From Acholeplasmataceae bacterium (GTDB lineage: Bacteria; Bacillota_I; Bacilli_A; Acholeplasmatales; Acholeplasmataceae): DNA of 64,000 nt. The stretch covers positions 146,702-210,701 of the forward strand of contig JALNWO010000001.1 of assembly GCA_023230825.1 (NCBI GenBank), in the 5' to 3' direction. Below the pieces are notes generated by a model. That model saw only the letters and a program-made list of their open reading frames with translations. It had not been told where the DNA came from and ran no database searches. The translations under genes were made by a program, and so were the position numbers. Below are positions 45,520 through 53,954 of this stretch, in pieces (within the stretch, counting starts at the first letter, position 1; every line of letters begins with the position of its first letter).

Positions 45520-46842
45520 CTACATCAACTGTTTTTTAGGATCATACTTAGTTGTAGCAAGTGCTGTACCATGCATAGATTTCATTACGATGTTCATAAA
45601 GCGGTTCCCAATTGCAGTGATAGCAGAGCCAATAGAAGTGGGATCAGCAGCTTGCTTAACACCTACACAAGTAGCACAATAGTCGGTATGTTTTTTAGTA
45701 CAATAAATAGGACTACGCACTTGTAAGACTTTACCTAAGTATTGCTCAGTGACTTCTTCAGTAATAGGTTTAGTTTTAGCATCTGTCTCATCGATATAAT
45801 AAAAGCCAATTAACTCTTTCGATGTCAAGTTACTTATTTCAATAGGTAGTCCAAAACGTGTACCGCAATCATCACCCACTACGTTAGCATTACTAAAGGC
45901 ACGTAAAAGCCATTTTGCCAATTCACCACCTAATGCAGTCTCCACACCCCGAGAATATGAACCTGATCGGATATTATTAGCGTAATCAGTAAAACGAGTT
46001 AAATCCCAACCTTCAGATAAAGATTGTTTGATAGGCGTAGCTTTAGGATCTACAACCAATCCTCCTTCTTTACCTGTAAACATGTAAAGCTTTTTCCTAA
46101 TAACAGAAACATCTTTACCAGCAGTTAATAAACCTTCTGAAGGATCACCCTTACGATAAGCTTTATCTAACGCTTCTAGTTCTTTACTAATAGCAGCTTC
46201 TACAGCAGGAATATGCAACTGTCCTTCATATTTAGCAAATAACTCATCTCTTTTTTCTTTCATTCCTGGGATAGATCGTAAACTCTTCTCAGTATCGCCA
46301 GGTGTAAAGAGTAAAGCAAATTCACTAAACATAAAAACTGCTTGAAAATATCTCTCAACATCATCGTAGTATAAATGCTGAGGATTTCTTTCTACACCAG
46401 GAGGAGGAAGAGGTTGTAGTAAGGCGGGAATTGCTTTCTCAAAATCTTTAGCATTTAGATGAGGTTTGTTATTATAAGGAATGCGGCCAGTAAAACAAAA
46501 ATACATAATAGCATTAACGAGTAATTGACCATATGTTGTTTCAATGTCTTCTGTTATAATATCTTTATAATCGCCTGCTTTTAAAGACAGTGTGTCAGTA
46601 TGCTCATATAAAGCATCTTGCCAGTTCTCATTATTAATATCAGTAATGGGTGTTAAAGCATTACCATTATTAGGATCAACAAACCCTACCATTTCTTTAG
46701 TCTTAACTAATCGATAAGGATAAGGGTCATATTGCCAGACATCAGGTTTCTCATCAGTCTTAGAGAAAGCATTAATTACCCAGTTAGTATTATAATGAGC
46801 GTTGTTATTAAGAGCTGTTAGGAAATAGGTCTTCTTATCCAT
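45520..46842 (-). CDS. second beta-prime C-terminal fragment (virion RNA polymerase, phiKZ gp80-like)
   Basis: A 440-residue protein with beta-prime C-terminal landmarks: SYSRGVETALGGELAKWLLRAF followed by DDCGT (trigger-loop and DCG region), a zinc-site-like CTKKHTDYCATCVG, and TSIGSAITAIGNRFMNIVMKSMHGT (helix equivalent to SIGEPGTQLTMRTFH). It is clearly distinct from the fragment at 38915, so the phage has two RNA polymerases. In phiKZ the second one (gp80 and partners) is packaged in the virion and makes early transcripts on infection. The position shortly after the helicase agrees. It lies downstream of, and overlaps by one base, the 47732 gene. Confidence 0.8.
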   Translation of the reverse strand: MDKKTYFLTALNNNAHYNTNWVINAFSKTDEKPDVWQYDPYPYRLVKTKEMVGFVDPNNGNALTPITDINNENWQDALYEHTDTLSLKAGDYKDIITEDIETTYGQLLVNAIMYFCFTGRIPYNNKPHLNAKDFEKAIPALLQPLPPPGVERNPQHLYYDDVERYFQAVFMFSEFALLFTPGDTEKSLRSIPGMKEKRDELFAKYEGQLHIPAVEAAISKELEALDKAYRKGDPSEGLLTAGKDVSVIRKKLYMFTGKEGGLVVDPKATPIKQSLSEGWDLTRFTDYANNIRSGSYSRGVETALGGELAKWLLRAFSNANVVGDDCGTRFGLPIEISNLTSKELIGFYYIDETDAKTKPITEEVTEQYLGKVLQVRSPIYCTKKHTDYCATCVGVKQAADPTSIGSAITAIGNRFMNIVMKSMHGTALATTKYDPKKQLM

Positions 46843-47732
46843 TATTGATTCCTATAGGGTTCATTCTTAAAAGTCTCTTTCTCTTTTAGAAAATTAAGAA
46901 AATCAACTTCAGTCTTTCTTAACTGAGTGCGCATACGAGATACTTGATCACTATTATCAACGTATCGATTAATGACTGGACTCAGTAGATTCAGTCGAGG
47001 TTCAGTTTCTTCAGATAGGATAGCACAAGCATACAGTTCTTTAACTAAGCTTTCTTCTGGTAAGATTAAGAAGTAATCATTTAAAGCAATGATGTAATCT
47101 TTGATAGGTAGGTTTACAGCCATACCACTTCGAATAAAGCGAGTGATGTTTAAATCATCAATCTTTAAGTAAAGTAAGAAATCTTTAATTAATGCTAATT
47201 TACTTTTAACAATAGTGCTTTCAACTGTTTCTTCCACAGATTCTAAAGTAGCTTTAGTTTTATAAAGATCTTCTAGTAGGTATAAGGTATTAGGATGGAC
47301 ATAATTAATCCTAACTAAAAACCATTCTTTATCAAAAACACAAGTAAGAGCTAAGATAGAACAAAACTTACCAATATCATCCTCATCTGAATTAATAATA
47401 TCTACGATTAGTTGAGCTTGCTCTAACTCTTGGCATTGCTTTATAGCTCGAAGTAAAATATTTAAATCAGATACAGGTAATGAATCATCTTCTAGACCAA
47501 TATAGTGGTCACGAATAATAGTGAATAAGAATTCCCTATAGAAGAAATCAATTTCTTGAACTGCTGTATTGGTATCAATGACTTGACTGTTTAATCGTTC
47601 TAAAGTATCGATAAAACTATCATCGAAATGCTTTCCACCGAACTCAACCAGTATGTCATCACTATCAGTTAACACAGCTAGGTGCTCAGGCGTTGTATTG
47701 TCTATTAAAAAGTCACGGACTCTATCTAACAT
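46842..47732 (-). CDS. hypothetical protein, 296 aa
   Basis: A minus-strand gene, ATG complement at 47730-47732, transcribed just before the second beta-prime fragment and touching it by one base. The protein is helical, Leu/Ile/Asp-rich and acidic, with no recognised motif. Coupling suggests that it works with, or is packaged alongside, the virion polymerase; this is inference. Confidence 0.72.
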   Translation of the reverse strand: MLDRVRDFLIDNTTPEHLAVLTDSDDILVEFGGKHFDDSFIDTLERLNSQVIDTNTAVQEIDFFYREFLFTIIRDHYIGLEDDSLPVSDLNILLRAIKQCQELEQAQLIVDIINSDEDDIGKFCSILALTCVFDKEWFLVRINYVHPNTLYLLEDLYKTKATLESVEETVESTIVKSKLALIKDFLLYLKIDDLNITRFIRSGMAVNLPIKDYIIALNDYFLILPEESLVKELYACAILSEETEPRLNLLSPVINRYVDNSDQVSRMRTQLRKTEVDFLNFLKEKETFKNEPYRNQ

Positions 47733-47875
47733 AAGTCTTCCCTAGAAATAGGAGGGTAATGAATTATTTTTTATAGCGATAGTCCAATAATGTGAACGAT
47801 CACGTCTAACATAGAATTCTGCTTAAATGTATTTTTTACTTTACTTTTTATGTTATTTTAAAATGGATTAGAAAA

Positions 47876-48352
47876 ATGCCAGTATCAAAGAATAAACGCA
47901 ATCGCACAAAACGTACACAAAATAAAAACAACAGTATGAAAGGTTGGGATTTATTAAACACAACACACGATGGTGTATTTCATTTATTAAACACGCCTCG
48001 AATGCTACAACCTCTATTAGAGGATAAACGAATCGATGAGAAGTTCCAAGGAGAGGAGCGAGAGCATTTAGTTCAAGATCTTCAGATTATTGGTCGAGAT
48101 GCTCAGCTCATCGCACAGCGCTTGAATGAAGTGGGACAACGTCATGCTGATAAGAAAGGTGAAGTAAAAACACCAGATGAAATTATGGACGTCATTGTTA
48201 TTGATACAGAATATAAGAGTATCTATAGCGAGATGGAAGTTGTCTATAGTCCCACTGTTCTAAGCTTAAGCGCAAGATTAGAGAAAAAGCGAGATGAAGT
48301 CATTAAAGAACAAAAAGAGCTTCTAGATAAACTCGCTAATGAAAGTGCATAA
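47876..48352 (+). CDS. hypothetical protein, 158 aa
   Basis: ATG 47876, reading away from the divergent minus-strand gene. The N-terminus is strongly basic (MPVSKNKRNRTKRTQNKNN), followed by helical, partly coiled-coil sequence ending in a Lys/Glu-rich helix. It could bind nucleic acid or be a small structural protein. It is 18 bases upstream of the 48371 gene and likely co-transcribed with it. Confidence 0.7.
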   Translation: MPVSKNKRNRTKRTQNKNNSMKGWDLLNTTHDGVFHLLNTPRMLQPLLEDKRIDEKFQGEEREHLVQDLQIIGRDAQLIAQRLNEVGQRHADKKGEVKTPDEIMDVIVIDTEYKSIYSEMEVVYSPTVLSLSARLEKKRDEVIKEQKELLDKLANESA

Positions 48353-48370
48353 AAACAAAGGTATTTAATA

Positions 48371-50128
48371 ATGTCAGATAATGATCAAAATAATCCCTTT
48401 ATTACCACAGGTAGTGAAGGTAAAGAATATATCTCTCCTCCAGTTCCAGAAGAGTTAAAAGAAGTAGCTGCTGAGTTAAGTGAATTAGTTTACCAAAGCA
48501 GTGGAGTAGAACCCGCTGAAGCTATCTCGCAACCTACGTATGTAGAAGAAATCGATCCTTTAGATTTAGTTGCTATTGAAGAAGAGGATGAAGTAAAGTC
48601 TACCCCTTCTGTTAGTTCAGACGAAGACCTAGAAGAGATGAGTCCTGAAGAAGAGGATGCTTATAATTATGCAGAAGAGGGACTTAGTGTAGATGCTAAG
48701 TTAAAATCCCACACTTTAGTTAATAAGTGGAAATCTGATTCTGATACCGTAGTTCAAGAAAGAAATGTTTTTTACCAAAAAGGTGAAGAGAAAGGATTGA
48801 CCGGAGTTATTACTGATATCCAAGATATGTCAGTAATTGATTCCATGACAGTGCTTACTGAATCAGATAACCTAAATGCTGAAGATACCTCAACAAAGAA
48901 TTCAGAAGAATGGTTAGTAACTTTCCAAAACAGTGTTTATACTCAACCCTTTGCAGGACAGTTTCTTGATAGTGTTTCACGTAAAGGTTCTCAATGGCGT
49001 CAAAGCGTTGAGAATGAATCAGGTAAAAACCACATCCATGGATTACGTCCTTCTTCAGGTAAAGGTGAGTTAGTAGGCGCTACAGCAATCTCTCACTTCC
49101 AAACCTCTACTCGCGTAGGTAAAACTATTCGTGTACCGCTTTGGCATTCCGGCTTCTGGATTACTATTAAGACACCTTCCGCTGTTCGTCAAGCTGAGGC
49201 TTTTGATAACCTACGTTCTAGTCGTGTTAAAGCTGGAATGGAGACGTATGGACGTGTCTTTAGTAACTATACTGTTTTTGCTAATTCTATTCTTTTAGAC
49301 TTAGCTTACGAGAGTATTGTCATTAGCAGCTTAGATACAGATCCTTCTAATGTACGTCACTATGTTGATACATCAGATATCCCAGCTGTTATCTGGGCTT
49401 TGGCCTCGACTATCTGGCCAACAGGGTTTGAGTATTCTCGCTCTAGGATGGGAGATCCTAACAACGCTGCAAATATCATTCGTCAAGTTATTCGTGTCGA
49501 TAACTGTCAATGGACAGATATCACAGAACTGACTGAGTGGCAGCGTAACCACATGGCTAAAAAGACACCTCGCTCTATGTCTGTTGATTTACTTGAGCGT
49601 TATAAAAACGAGTTTACTCGTCGAGTAGATAGAAAAGTAGTTATTCAAGAAGCTACGGATGAACAACCTGAAATTAGTGTTGTCTTAAGAAATCCTAAAG
49701 CTGAAGAATACATTGAATCAGGACAGCGTTGGATTACTGATATTGTATCTACCTATATGCAGGTAGCAGGTCGACCAGGCGGTGATAAGGCACGAGATGA
49801 TTACGTTTACCGTAATATGCTTTTAACTGAGATGCGAGCTTACGCACACTGGGTAGCAGAGATTCGCCAAGGCTCAGCATTCGTTACTGAACCTAATTCT
49901 ATTCTCAATACACTCAATATCCTAAGTGAGTCTGATGAGATCAGAGCTAAGTTCTTCACAGGTGTCTTTAAGTATATTGATGATAGTACTATTTCTATCA
50001 TTGCTATTACTACGGATGATGAGAGAGAAGCCCCATTACCTCGATTCCCTTATCTGATTCCTATCGAGCCTGTACACACTTTTTTTACCAGACTCGAACA
50101 GAAGATGGCAGTCCTTTACAATCAGTAA
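48371..50128 (+). CDS. probable structural protein, 585 aa (zero frame)
   Basis: ATG 48371 with AAGG upstream. Residues about 1-120 are acidic and low-complexity (EEIDPLDLVAIEEEDEV), and the rest looks folded, with GC-richer codons suggesting high expression. No family is recognised. The position in a late block and size fit a virion protein. Thirteen codons before the stop lies the heptamer T TTT TTT (50080-50086) in the correct phase for -1 slippage; the -1 frame then runs open to 50574, giving a possible 734-residue fusion. Confidence 0.72.
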   Translation: MSDNDQNNPFITTGSEGKEYISPPVPEELKEVAAELSELVYQSSGVEPAEAISQPTYVEEIDPLDLVAIEEEDEVKSTPSVSSDEDLEEMSPEEEDAYNYAEEGLSVDAKLKSHTLVNKWKSDSDTVVQERNVFYQKGEEKGLTGVITDIQDMSVIDSMTVLTESDNLNAEDTSTKNSEEWLVTFQNSVYTQPFAGQFLDSVSRKGSQWRQSVENESGKNHIHGLRPSSGKGELVGATAISHFQTSTRVGKTIRVPLWHSGFWITIKTPSAVRQAEAFDNLRSSRVKAGMETYGRVFSNYTVFANSILLDLAYESIVISSLDTDPSNVRHYVDTSDIPAVIWALASTIWPTGFEYSRSRMGDPNNAANIIRQVIRVDNCQWTDITELTEWQRNHMAKKTPRSMSVDLLERYKNEFTRRVDRKVVIQEATDEQPEISVVLRNPKAEEYIESGQRWITDIVSTYMQVAGRPGGDKARDDYVYRNMLLTEMRAYAHWVAEIRQGSAFVTEPNSILNTLNILSESDEIRAKFFTGVFKYIDDSTISIIAITTDDEREAPLPRFPYLIPIEPVHTFFTRLEQKMAVLYNQ

Positions 50129-50574
50129 ATGACCAGCCGTTTGTCTTAGACCATGATTTTGGTTTCAGGGATGATCAAGTAGATCCCTATATAGACAGAT
50201 TAATTAAGCGAGTGAAAGCAATCAACCCGATTTTATCACATCTCTTACTTATTGGAATGTATCATAAGCATTTTAATATTTGTGATCATAATCATGTTGA
50301 TGCTCCTCCTATGCCAGAACTTGCCTTTCATCACTTGGAAGATACAATGTCTGGTAATCTTTTGTTCGAGTTACCTGAGCGCTATTATGAAAAGGCTATT
50401 CATAAATACTTTCATATTAGCTTGACTGAATTTTTAGAATTACCTATGTTCTATATAGAACACCTTTCTAGACTCTCAGATAAATACTCAGAGAAAGAAG
50501 TAATTCTAAGTAGGGAAATTGAAAACGCTAGTAAAAATGACCCTGCTTTGTTTAAAGGTTTAAAAACTAGGTAA
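50080..50574 (+). CDS. -1 frame extension of the 48371 gene, or separate 120-aa protein
   Basis: The -1 frame is open from 50023 to 50574 but has no ATG; the first usable start is GTG 50212, with no ribosome-binding site. The sequence before 50212 (DGSPLQSVNDQPF...RDDQVDPYIDR) reads as coding. The T7 slippery site at 50080-50086 would join it to the upstream protein from codon 50086, adding 162 residues. Alternatives are a 120-residue protein from GTG 50212, or a homopolymer sequencing error hiding a single long gene. The C-terminal part is helical, with a HKHFNICDHNHVD histidine cluster. Confidence 0.6.
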   Translation, partial: FFYQTRTEDGSPLQSVNDQPFVLDHDFGFRDDQVDPYIDRLIKRVKAINPILSHLLLIGMYHKHFNICDHNHVDAPPMPELAFHHLEDTMSGNLLFELPERYYEKAIHKYFHISLTEFLELPMFYIEHLSRLSDKYSEKEVILSREIENASKNDPALFKGLKTR

Positions 50575-50589
50575 GAGGAAAAATATAAC

Positions 50590-51369
50590 GTGGCTAAAAG
50601 GAAACGTAAAGTGATTCATAATCAAAACGAAACAGCAGATCTACCTCAAGAAGAGAACGATGCTATTGCTGAACAACCTACTCCGGAAGTAGAAGAAGTA
50701 GAAGAAGTAATTGCTGAAACACCTAATGAAGTAGTAGGTGAGGTAGAGCCTTTAGATGAAAAGGTGTTAGAAGAAGATAACGAGGAAGAAGAACCTCTAG
50801 TTATTTCTGAAGAAGCTCCGGAATCATCCGAAGTTAAAGAAGAAGTTGTAGAGGAACTCATGCCTAATGGTAAAAAGTACCCTGAGTTACTCCCTCCAGA
50901 CTTACGGCGTCAATATAGTGCGTTAGATGTTTCAGCTCGTCTAAACATCGATATGATCTTACAGTATATTTTCTTAATGGATAATAGTAAACACATCGAT
51001 CCAATGCGTGGCGCTCAACTTCAAAAACAACTCTTTTATTCATTCTCTTTATTACTTAATGCAAAAGAAGGAAAGTTTGCTACAAATACCGCAATTCTTT
51101 TCCCATTAGTCGTTAAGCATTTAAAAGGTGTGTTTGCTGAGCGAAACATTAATCGTTTCTATGAGTTTGTTGATGCCAGTGAGCGTGACACTAAAGCATT
51201 ACCTTATCTCTTTGAATTAGTACGACTACTTTCTGATCCTAAGAGTCGGGATACTGTTGTTCGAAAGAATATCGGTCACCTCCCTAAAGCTTTAGAGTTA
51301 GCTAGTAGTGATCGTGGTCTAAATGAAGTCGGTCGTTTTAACGTAGCTAATTTCTTAGAATTACGATAA
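50590..51369 (+). CDS. hypothetical protein with acidic N-terminal arm, 259 aa
   Basis: The start is GTG 50590, preceded by AAGAGG. Residues 1-15 are basic (KRKRKVIHNQNE), and 16-90 are extremely Glu/Val-rich and surely disordered. From about 95 (MPNGKKYPELLPPDLRRQY) a helical domain follows. An acidic disordered arm on a small helical domain resembles scaffold or assembly proteins, but no family is recognised. It is followed by a terminator that separates it from the endolysin. Confidence 0.7.
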   Translation: MAKRKRKVIHNQNETADLPQEENDAIAEQPTPEVEEVEEVIAETPNEVVGEVEPLDEKVLEEDNEEEEPLVISEEAPESSEVKEEVVEELMPNGKKYPELLPPDLRRQYSALDVSARLNIDMILQYIFLMDNSKHIDPMRGAQLQKQLFYSFSLLLNAKEGKFATNTAILFPLVVKHLKGVFAERNINRFYEFVDASERDTKALPYLFELVRLLSDPKSRDTVVRKNIGHLPKALELASSDRGLNEVGRFNVANFLELR

Positions 51370-51374
51370 TAGAA

Positions 51375-51414
51375 ATGAAATAGGAGTCTTTAAAAAGGAC
51401 TCCTATTTATGCCG
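51375..51414 (+). terminator. hairpin terminator of the AAATAGGAGTC family
   Basis: AAATAGGAGTC (51378-51388) pairs with GACTCCTATTT (51398-51408), followed by ATGCC. Confidence 0.78.
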
Positions 51415-51455
51415 TAATCTTAATGAAAGGAAAGATAAGTAAGGAGTCTTATTTC

Positions 51456-52262
51456 ATGTCGGTATTTAAAGAAAATTATAGTAGAGATTTCATCCGTAAA
51501 ATCCAACGAGCATTAAATGAAATTTGCTATAATACAACAAATTTCAAAGCACTTGTGACTGATGGCATTTTTGGAAATCTATCAATCACTATGCTAAAGA
51601 CAGCTCAACATATTCTCAATGAACCTCAGACGGGTGTATTTGAAGGTAATGTAAGTCAGCAAGTATTAAAGCTCATTCAAAATAAATACATTGATGAACA
51701 GCAATTAAGAGAGTTATCTACTGAATATGGAATTGAATTCCCAATGACGATGGCTATCTTTGAAGTAGAAAGTAAAGGAGCTGGTTTCTTACCAAGTGGA
51801 CGACCTATTATTCTGTTTGAGCGACATATTTTCTATCGTCAAGTAAGAGACTTTGCAGGTATTAACCGAGCTAATGAGTTAATGAAGCTACGGCCTGATA
51901 TCATTAATACTGCTACAGGTGGTTATAAGGGCGGTGAAGCAGAATGGGATCGTCTAAGGGATGCTCGTAACCTATACAACATTCAAGCGCTTAGATCAGC
52001 GTCTTGGGGCTTAGGACAGGTCATGGGGTTTCATGCTGAACGCATTGGCTTCAGAGATGTTACGTTCATGGTTAATAGTGCGGCAGTTAGTGAGAGACAG
52101 CAAGCTGGTATGATGCTTCAGTTTTGTAAAACAGATCCTGCTTTACTCCACGCAATTAGAATCAAAGATTTCCCTGGCATTGCAAAGATTTATAATGGTA
52201 GTAACTATGCTATTAATAAGTACGATGAGAAGTTAAGAGATAGTTATAAAAAATACGCTTAA
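51456..52262 (+). CDS. modular endolysin: peptidoglycan-binding domain plus N-acetylmuramidase
   Basis: 268 residues from ATG 51456, which has AAGGAG nine bases upstream; ATG 51423 has none. Residues about 8-75 form a PG_binding_1-like domain (FIRKIQRALNEI...TDGIFGNLSITMLKTAQ). Residues about 85-268 match the DUF3380/N-acetylmuramidase family: FEVESKGAGF (with the likely catalytic Glu), PIILFERHIFYR, RSASWGLGQVMGFHAERIGF, and KIYNGSNY near the end. An N-terminal binding domain with a C-terminal catalytic domain is the usual order in phiKZ-type endolysins (gp144). It would degrade the cell wall at lysis. Confidence 0.88.
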   Translation: MSVFKENYSRDFIRKIQRALNEICYNTTNFKALVTDGIFGNLSITMLKTAQHILNEPQTGVFEGNVSQQVLKLIQNKYIDEQQLRELSTEYGIEFPMTMAIFEVESKGAGFLPSGRPIILFERHIFYRQVRDFAGINRANELMKLRPDIINTATGGYKGGEAEWDRLRDARNLYNIQALRSASWGLGQVMGFHAERIGFRDVTFMVNSAAVSERQQAGMMLQFCKTDPALLHAIRIKDFPGIAKIYNGSNYAINKYDEKLRDSYKKYA

Positions 52263-52278
52263 CAAAGTAAAATAAATT

Positions 52279-53187
52279 ATGAGCAAAGAACTACTACTAG
52301 GGTTAAATGAGAGGGGGGGGGGTGAAGATTGGAGTGATGTTCCTCTATTAGGTAGTCGTACCGCCTTACCTAACTTCCCACTCAATATTCTGCAACCATT
52401 AATGTTTGGCGTAGGTGATTATGTCTACGTTATGAGTGGGGGGTTGAACTATGGGTATGGGTATGCAGAAAACAGTAACTTATATAGACGGTCCATCACT
52501 AGTGATGCGGGTGCTTGGACGCTAGTCAATAGTAATAATAATTATCGAATAGAAACTAACGTGGCATCTATTTTTATAGATGGTTTGAACGTATTTATAG
52601 TCAATTATAGAACAATCCGTTATTTTGATACAAGTACAAATGAAATTGTATTACAAACGTCTCCCTATCCAACGACCAATACAGCATTCTTATTTTTAAA
52701 AAATACCATTTATGCTTTCACTAGAACTATTGCAGCTCAAATAAAGGTTAAGGGTCTTTATGATAGTGAATGGATAGATACTGGCGTCACTCTACCTAAT
52801 ACCGCAATCCTTGGTAATATAGGTATTGTAGATGATGAGATTTATTATATCGAAGGTGGTATTAGTTATCATGTTAATTCAGATACCTTCGAAGTGACTG
52901 AATTACCCTCACCTATAAGACTGGTTACAGGTAAAGGTTTTAATGAAACTCCTACTGCTGTATATACTGCTTATACGTTAACTGGTAATACTTCTTATAA
53001 TTATTTAGGTGAAAGATTTAAACATAAAGACTTTTCTAGAAATGGAAACTTTAGTCCGTTATTACGAGGAAGCATAGGTTATTGTATTCACAATAAGAGA
53101 TTCTATTATGTAGATGGGCAGAGCGGAACTCATCCCAATGTTGTTTTCACTAACATAAGTGGAGTATATAACCTAAATATTCCTTAA
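52279..53187 (+). CDS. Kelch/beta-propeller-like protein with a G10 tract
   Basis: A 302-residue, almost all-strand protein with repeating blade-like units (for example DYVYVMSGGLN, NVFIVNYRTIRYFD, NTIYAFTR, DEIYYIEGG, KRFYYVDGQ), consistent with a propeller as found in phage fibre or receptor-binding proteins. Codons 11-15 (ERGGG) contain ten consecutive G (52313-52322), extremely unusual in this AT-rich genome. Slippage there would switch the gene off or on. It lies between the endolysin and small membrane-protein genes. Confidence 0.7.
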   Translation: MSKELLLGLNERGGGEDWSDVPLLGSRTALPNFPLNILQPLMFGVGDYVYVMSGGLNYGYGYAENSNLYRRSITSDAGAWTLVNSNNNYRIETNVASIFIDGLNVFIVNYRTIRYFDTSTNEIVLQTSPYPTTNTAFLFLKNTIYAFTRTIAAQIKVKGLYDSEWIDTGVTLPNTAILGNIGIVDDEIYYIEGGISYHVNSDTFEVTELPSPIRLVTGKGFNETPTAVYTAYTLTGNTSYNYLGERFKHKDFSRNGNFSPLLRGSIGYCIHNKRFYYVDGQSGTHPNVVFTNISGVYNLNIP

Positions 53188-53214
53188 TAATTGAGTATTA
53201 ATTTATTATAACCA

Positions 53215-53222
53215 TATATCAC
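53215..53222 (+). promoter_or_regulatory. candidate phage promoter motif (TATATCAC)
   Basis: An exact TATATCAC copy lies 62 bases upstream of the 53284 membrane-protein gene and overlaps a CACTATAGTG palindrome. Confidence 0.45.
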
Positions 53223-53283
53223 TATAGTGTTAGTTATAAATAGCTATAAGTTAAATTCAATTATATAAAGGAATAGTTAACTG

Positions 53284-53568
53284 ATGTCTAATGAGCATAT
53301 TTTTGTAATTATTACATCTTTCATTATTCTTTGTCCAGTATTCTTCTATATAGAAAAAAAGATTAAAGAGTATTTAAGTAGAGTAGGAGGAGTTGATAGC
53401 TCTCTCACTACCTCCCTTGCTTTTTTAATTAGTGTTAGCTGTATTACTATTATTTCTTTTATAGTAACGGTAATAACTCCAGTAGGAGGGCAAGTAATTC
53501 TTCGACCAATTCTTTTATTGATTCTATCTATTCTACTGATAGTCTCTATTAAACGTTTTTGTCGTTAA
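53284..53568 (+). CDS. small membrane protein, candidate holin
   Basis: 94 residues with three hydrophobic segments: about 5-23 (IFVIITSFIILCPVFFYI), 43-65 (LTTSLAFLISVSCITIISFIV) and 71-88 (VILRPILLLILSILLIVSI), with charged linkers and a basic C-terminus (KRFCR). Size and three-helix layout fit class I-type holins, and the endolysin is two genes upstream. No holin family motif is recognised, so the role is inferred from layout. Confidence 0.62.
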   Translation: MSNEHIFVIITSFIILCPVFFYIEKKIKEYLSRVGGVDSSLTTSLAFLISVSCITIISFIVTVITPVGGQVILRPILLLILSILLIVSIKRFCR

Positions 53569-53575
53569 ATACTTA

Positions 53576-53613
53576 GTAAATAATAGGAGTTCTGAAGAAC
53601 TCCTATTTATGCC
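53576..53613 (+). terminator. hairpin terminator of the AATAGGAGTTC family
   Basis: AATAATAGGAGTTC pairs with GAACTCCTATTTATG (53597-53611). Confidence 0.78.
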
Positions 53614-53642
53614 GTAAAATGTAATCTAGAAATAATCAATTA

Positions 53643-53650
53643 TATATAAC
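53643..53650 (+). promoter_or_regulatory. candidate promoter motif (TATATAAC)
   Basis: A TATATAAC variant lies just after a terminator and 51 bases before the first of three tiny membrane-protein genes. The same variant precedes the 30-residue ORF (24463). Confidence 0.4.
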
Positions 53651-53700
53651 TAATAGGAATACAAATAGAAGTTCAATAAACTCAGTTAGGAGAAATTCTC

Positions 53701-53823
53701 ATGTTAGATTTGATTAAGAGTAATAGTTACTCAATAGCTATTATATTAGCCTACAGTATTGTTGTCGGTTATACTGAAGGAATAGTTAAGGCTAAAAAGA
53801 GAAAGAATATTCTTTCAGATTAA
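53701..53823 (+). CDS. tiny membrane protein, 40 aa
   Basis: ATG 53701 with TAGGAG upstream. One hydrophobic helix (SIAIILAYSIVVGY, about residues 11-24) is followed by a strongly basic tail (KAKKRKN). It is the first of three tiny single-helix proteins encoded back to back. Unknown function; lysis or membrane modification is plausible. Confidence 0.68.
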   Translation: MLDLIKSNSYSIAIILAYSIVVGYTEGIVKAKKRKNILSD

Positions 53824-53834
53824 AGGAGAGTATA

Positions 53835-53954
53835 ATGCGGATGATGAATTTGTTCGTAGGTGTTATTGTGGGTGCTGCCGTTACTAATTTTCTTTATGAA
53901 AAAGTACGTAAGAACTTCACGTTGGAGGTAAAGAAAAATGAGCGATCACTTTAA
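53835..53954 (+). CDS. tiny membrane protein, 39 aa
   Basis: ATG 53835 with AAAGGAG at ideal spacing. A hydrophobic, glycine-rich N-terminal helix (LFVGVIVGAAVTNFLY, residues 6-21) precedes a basic C-terminal half. It overlaps the next ATG by 17 bases. Similar in plan to its two neighbours. Confidence 0.65.
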   Translation: MRMMNLFVGVIVGAAVTNFLYEKVRKNFTLEVKKNERSL

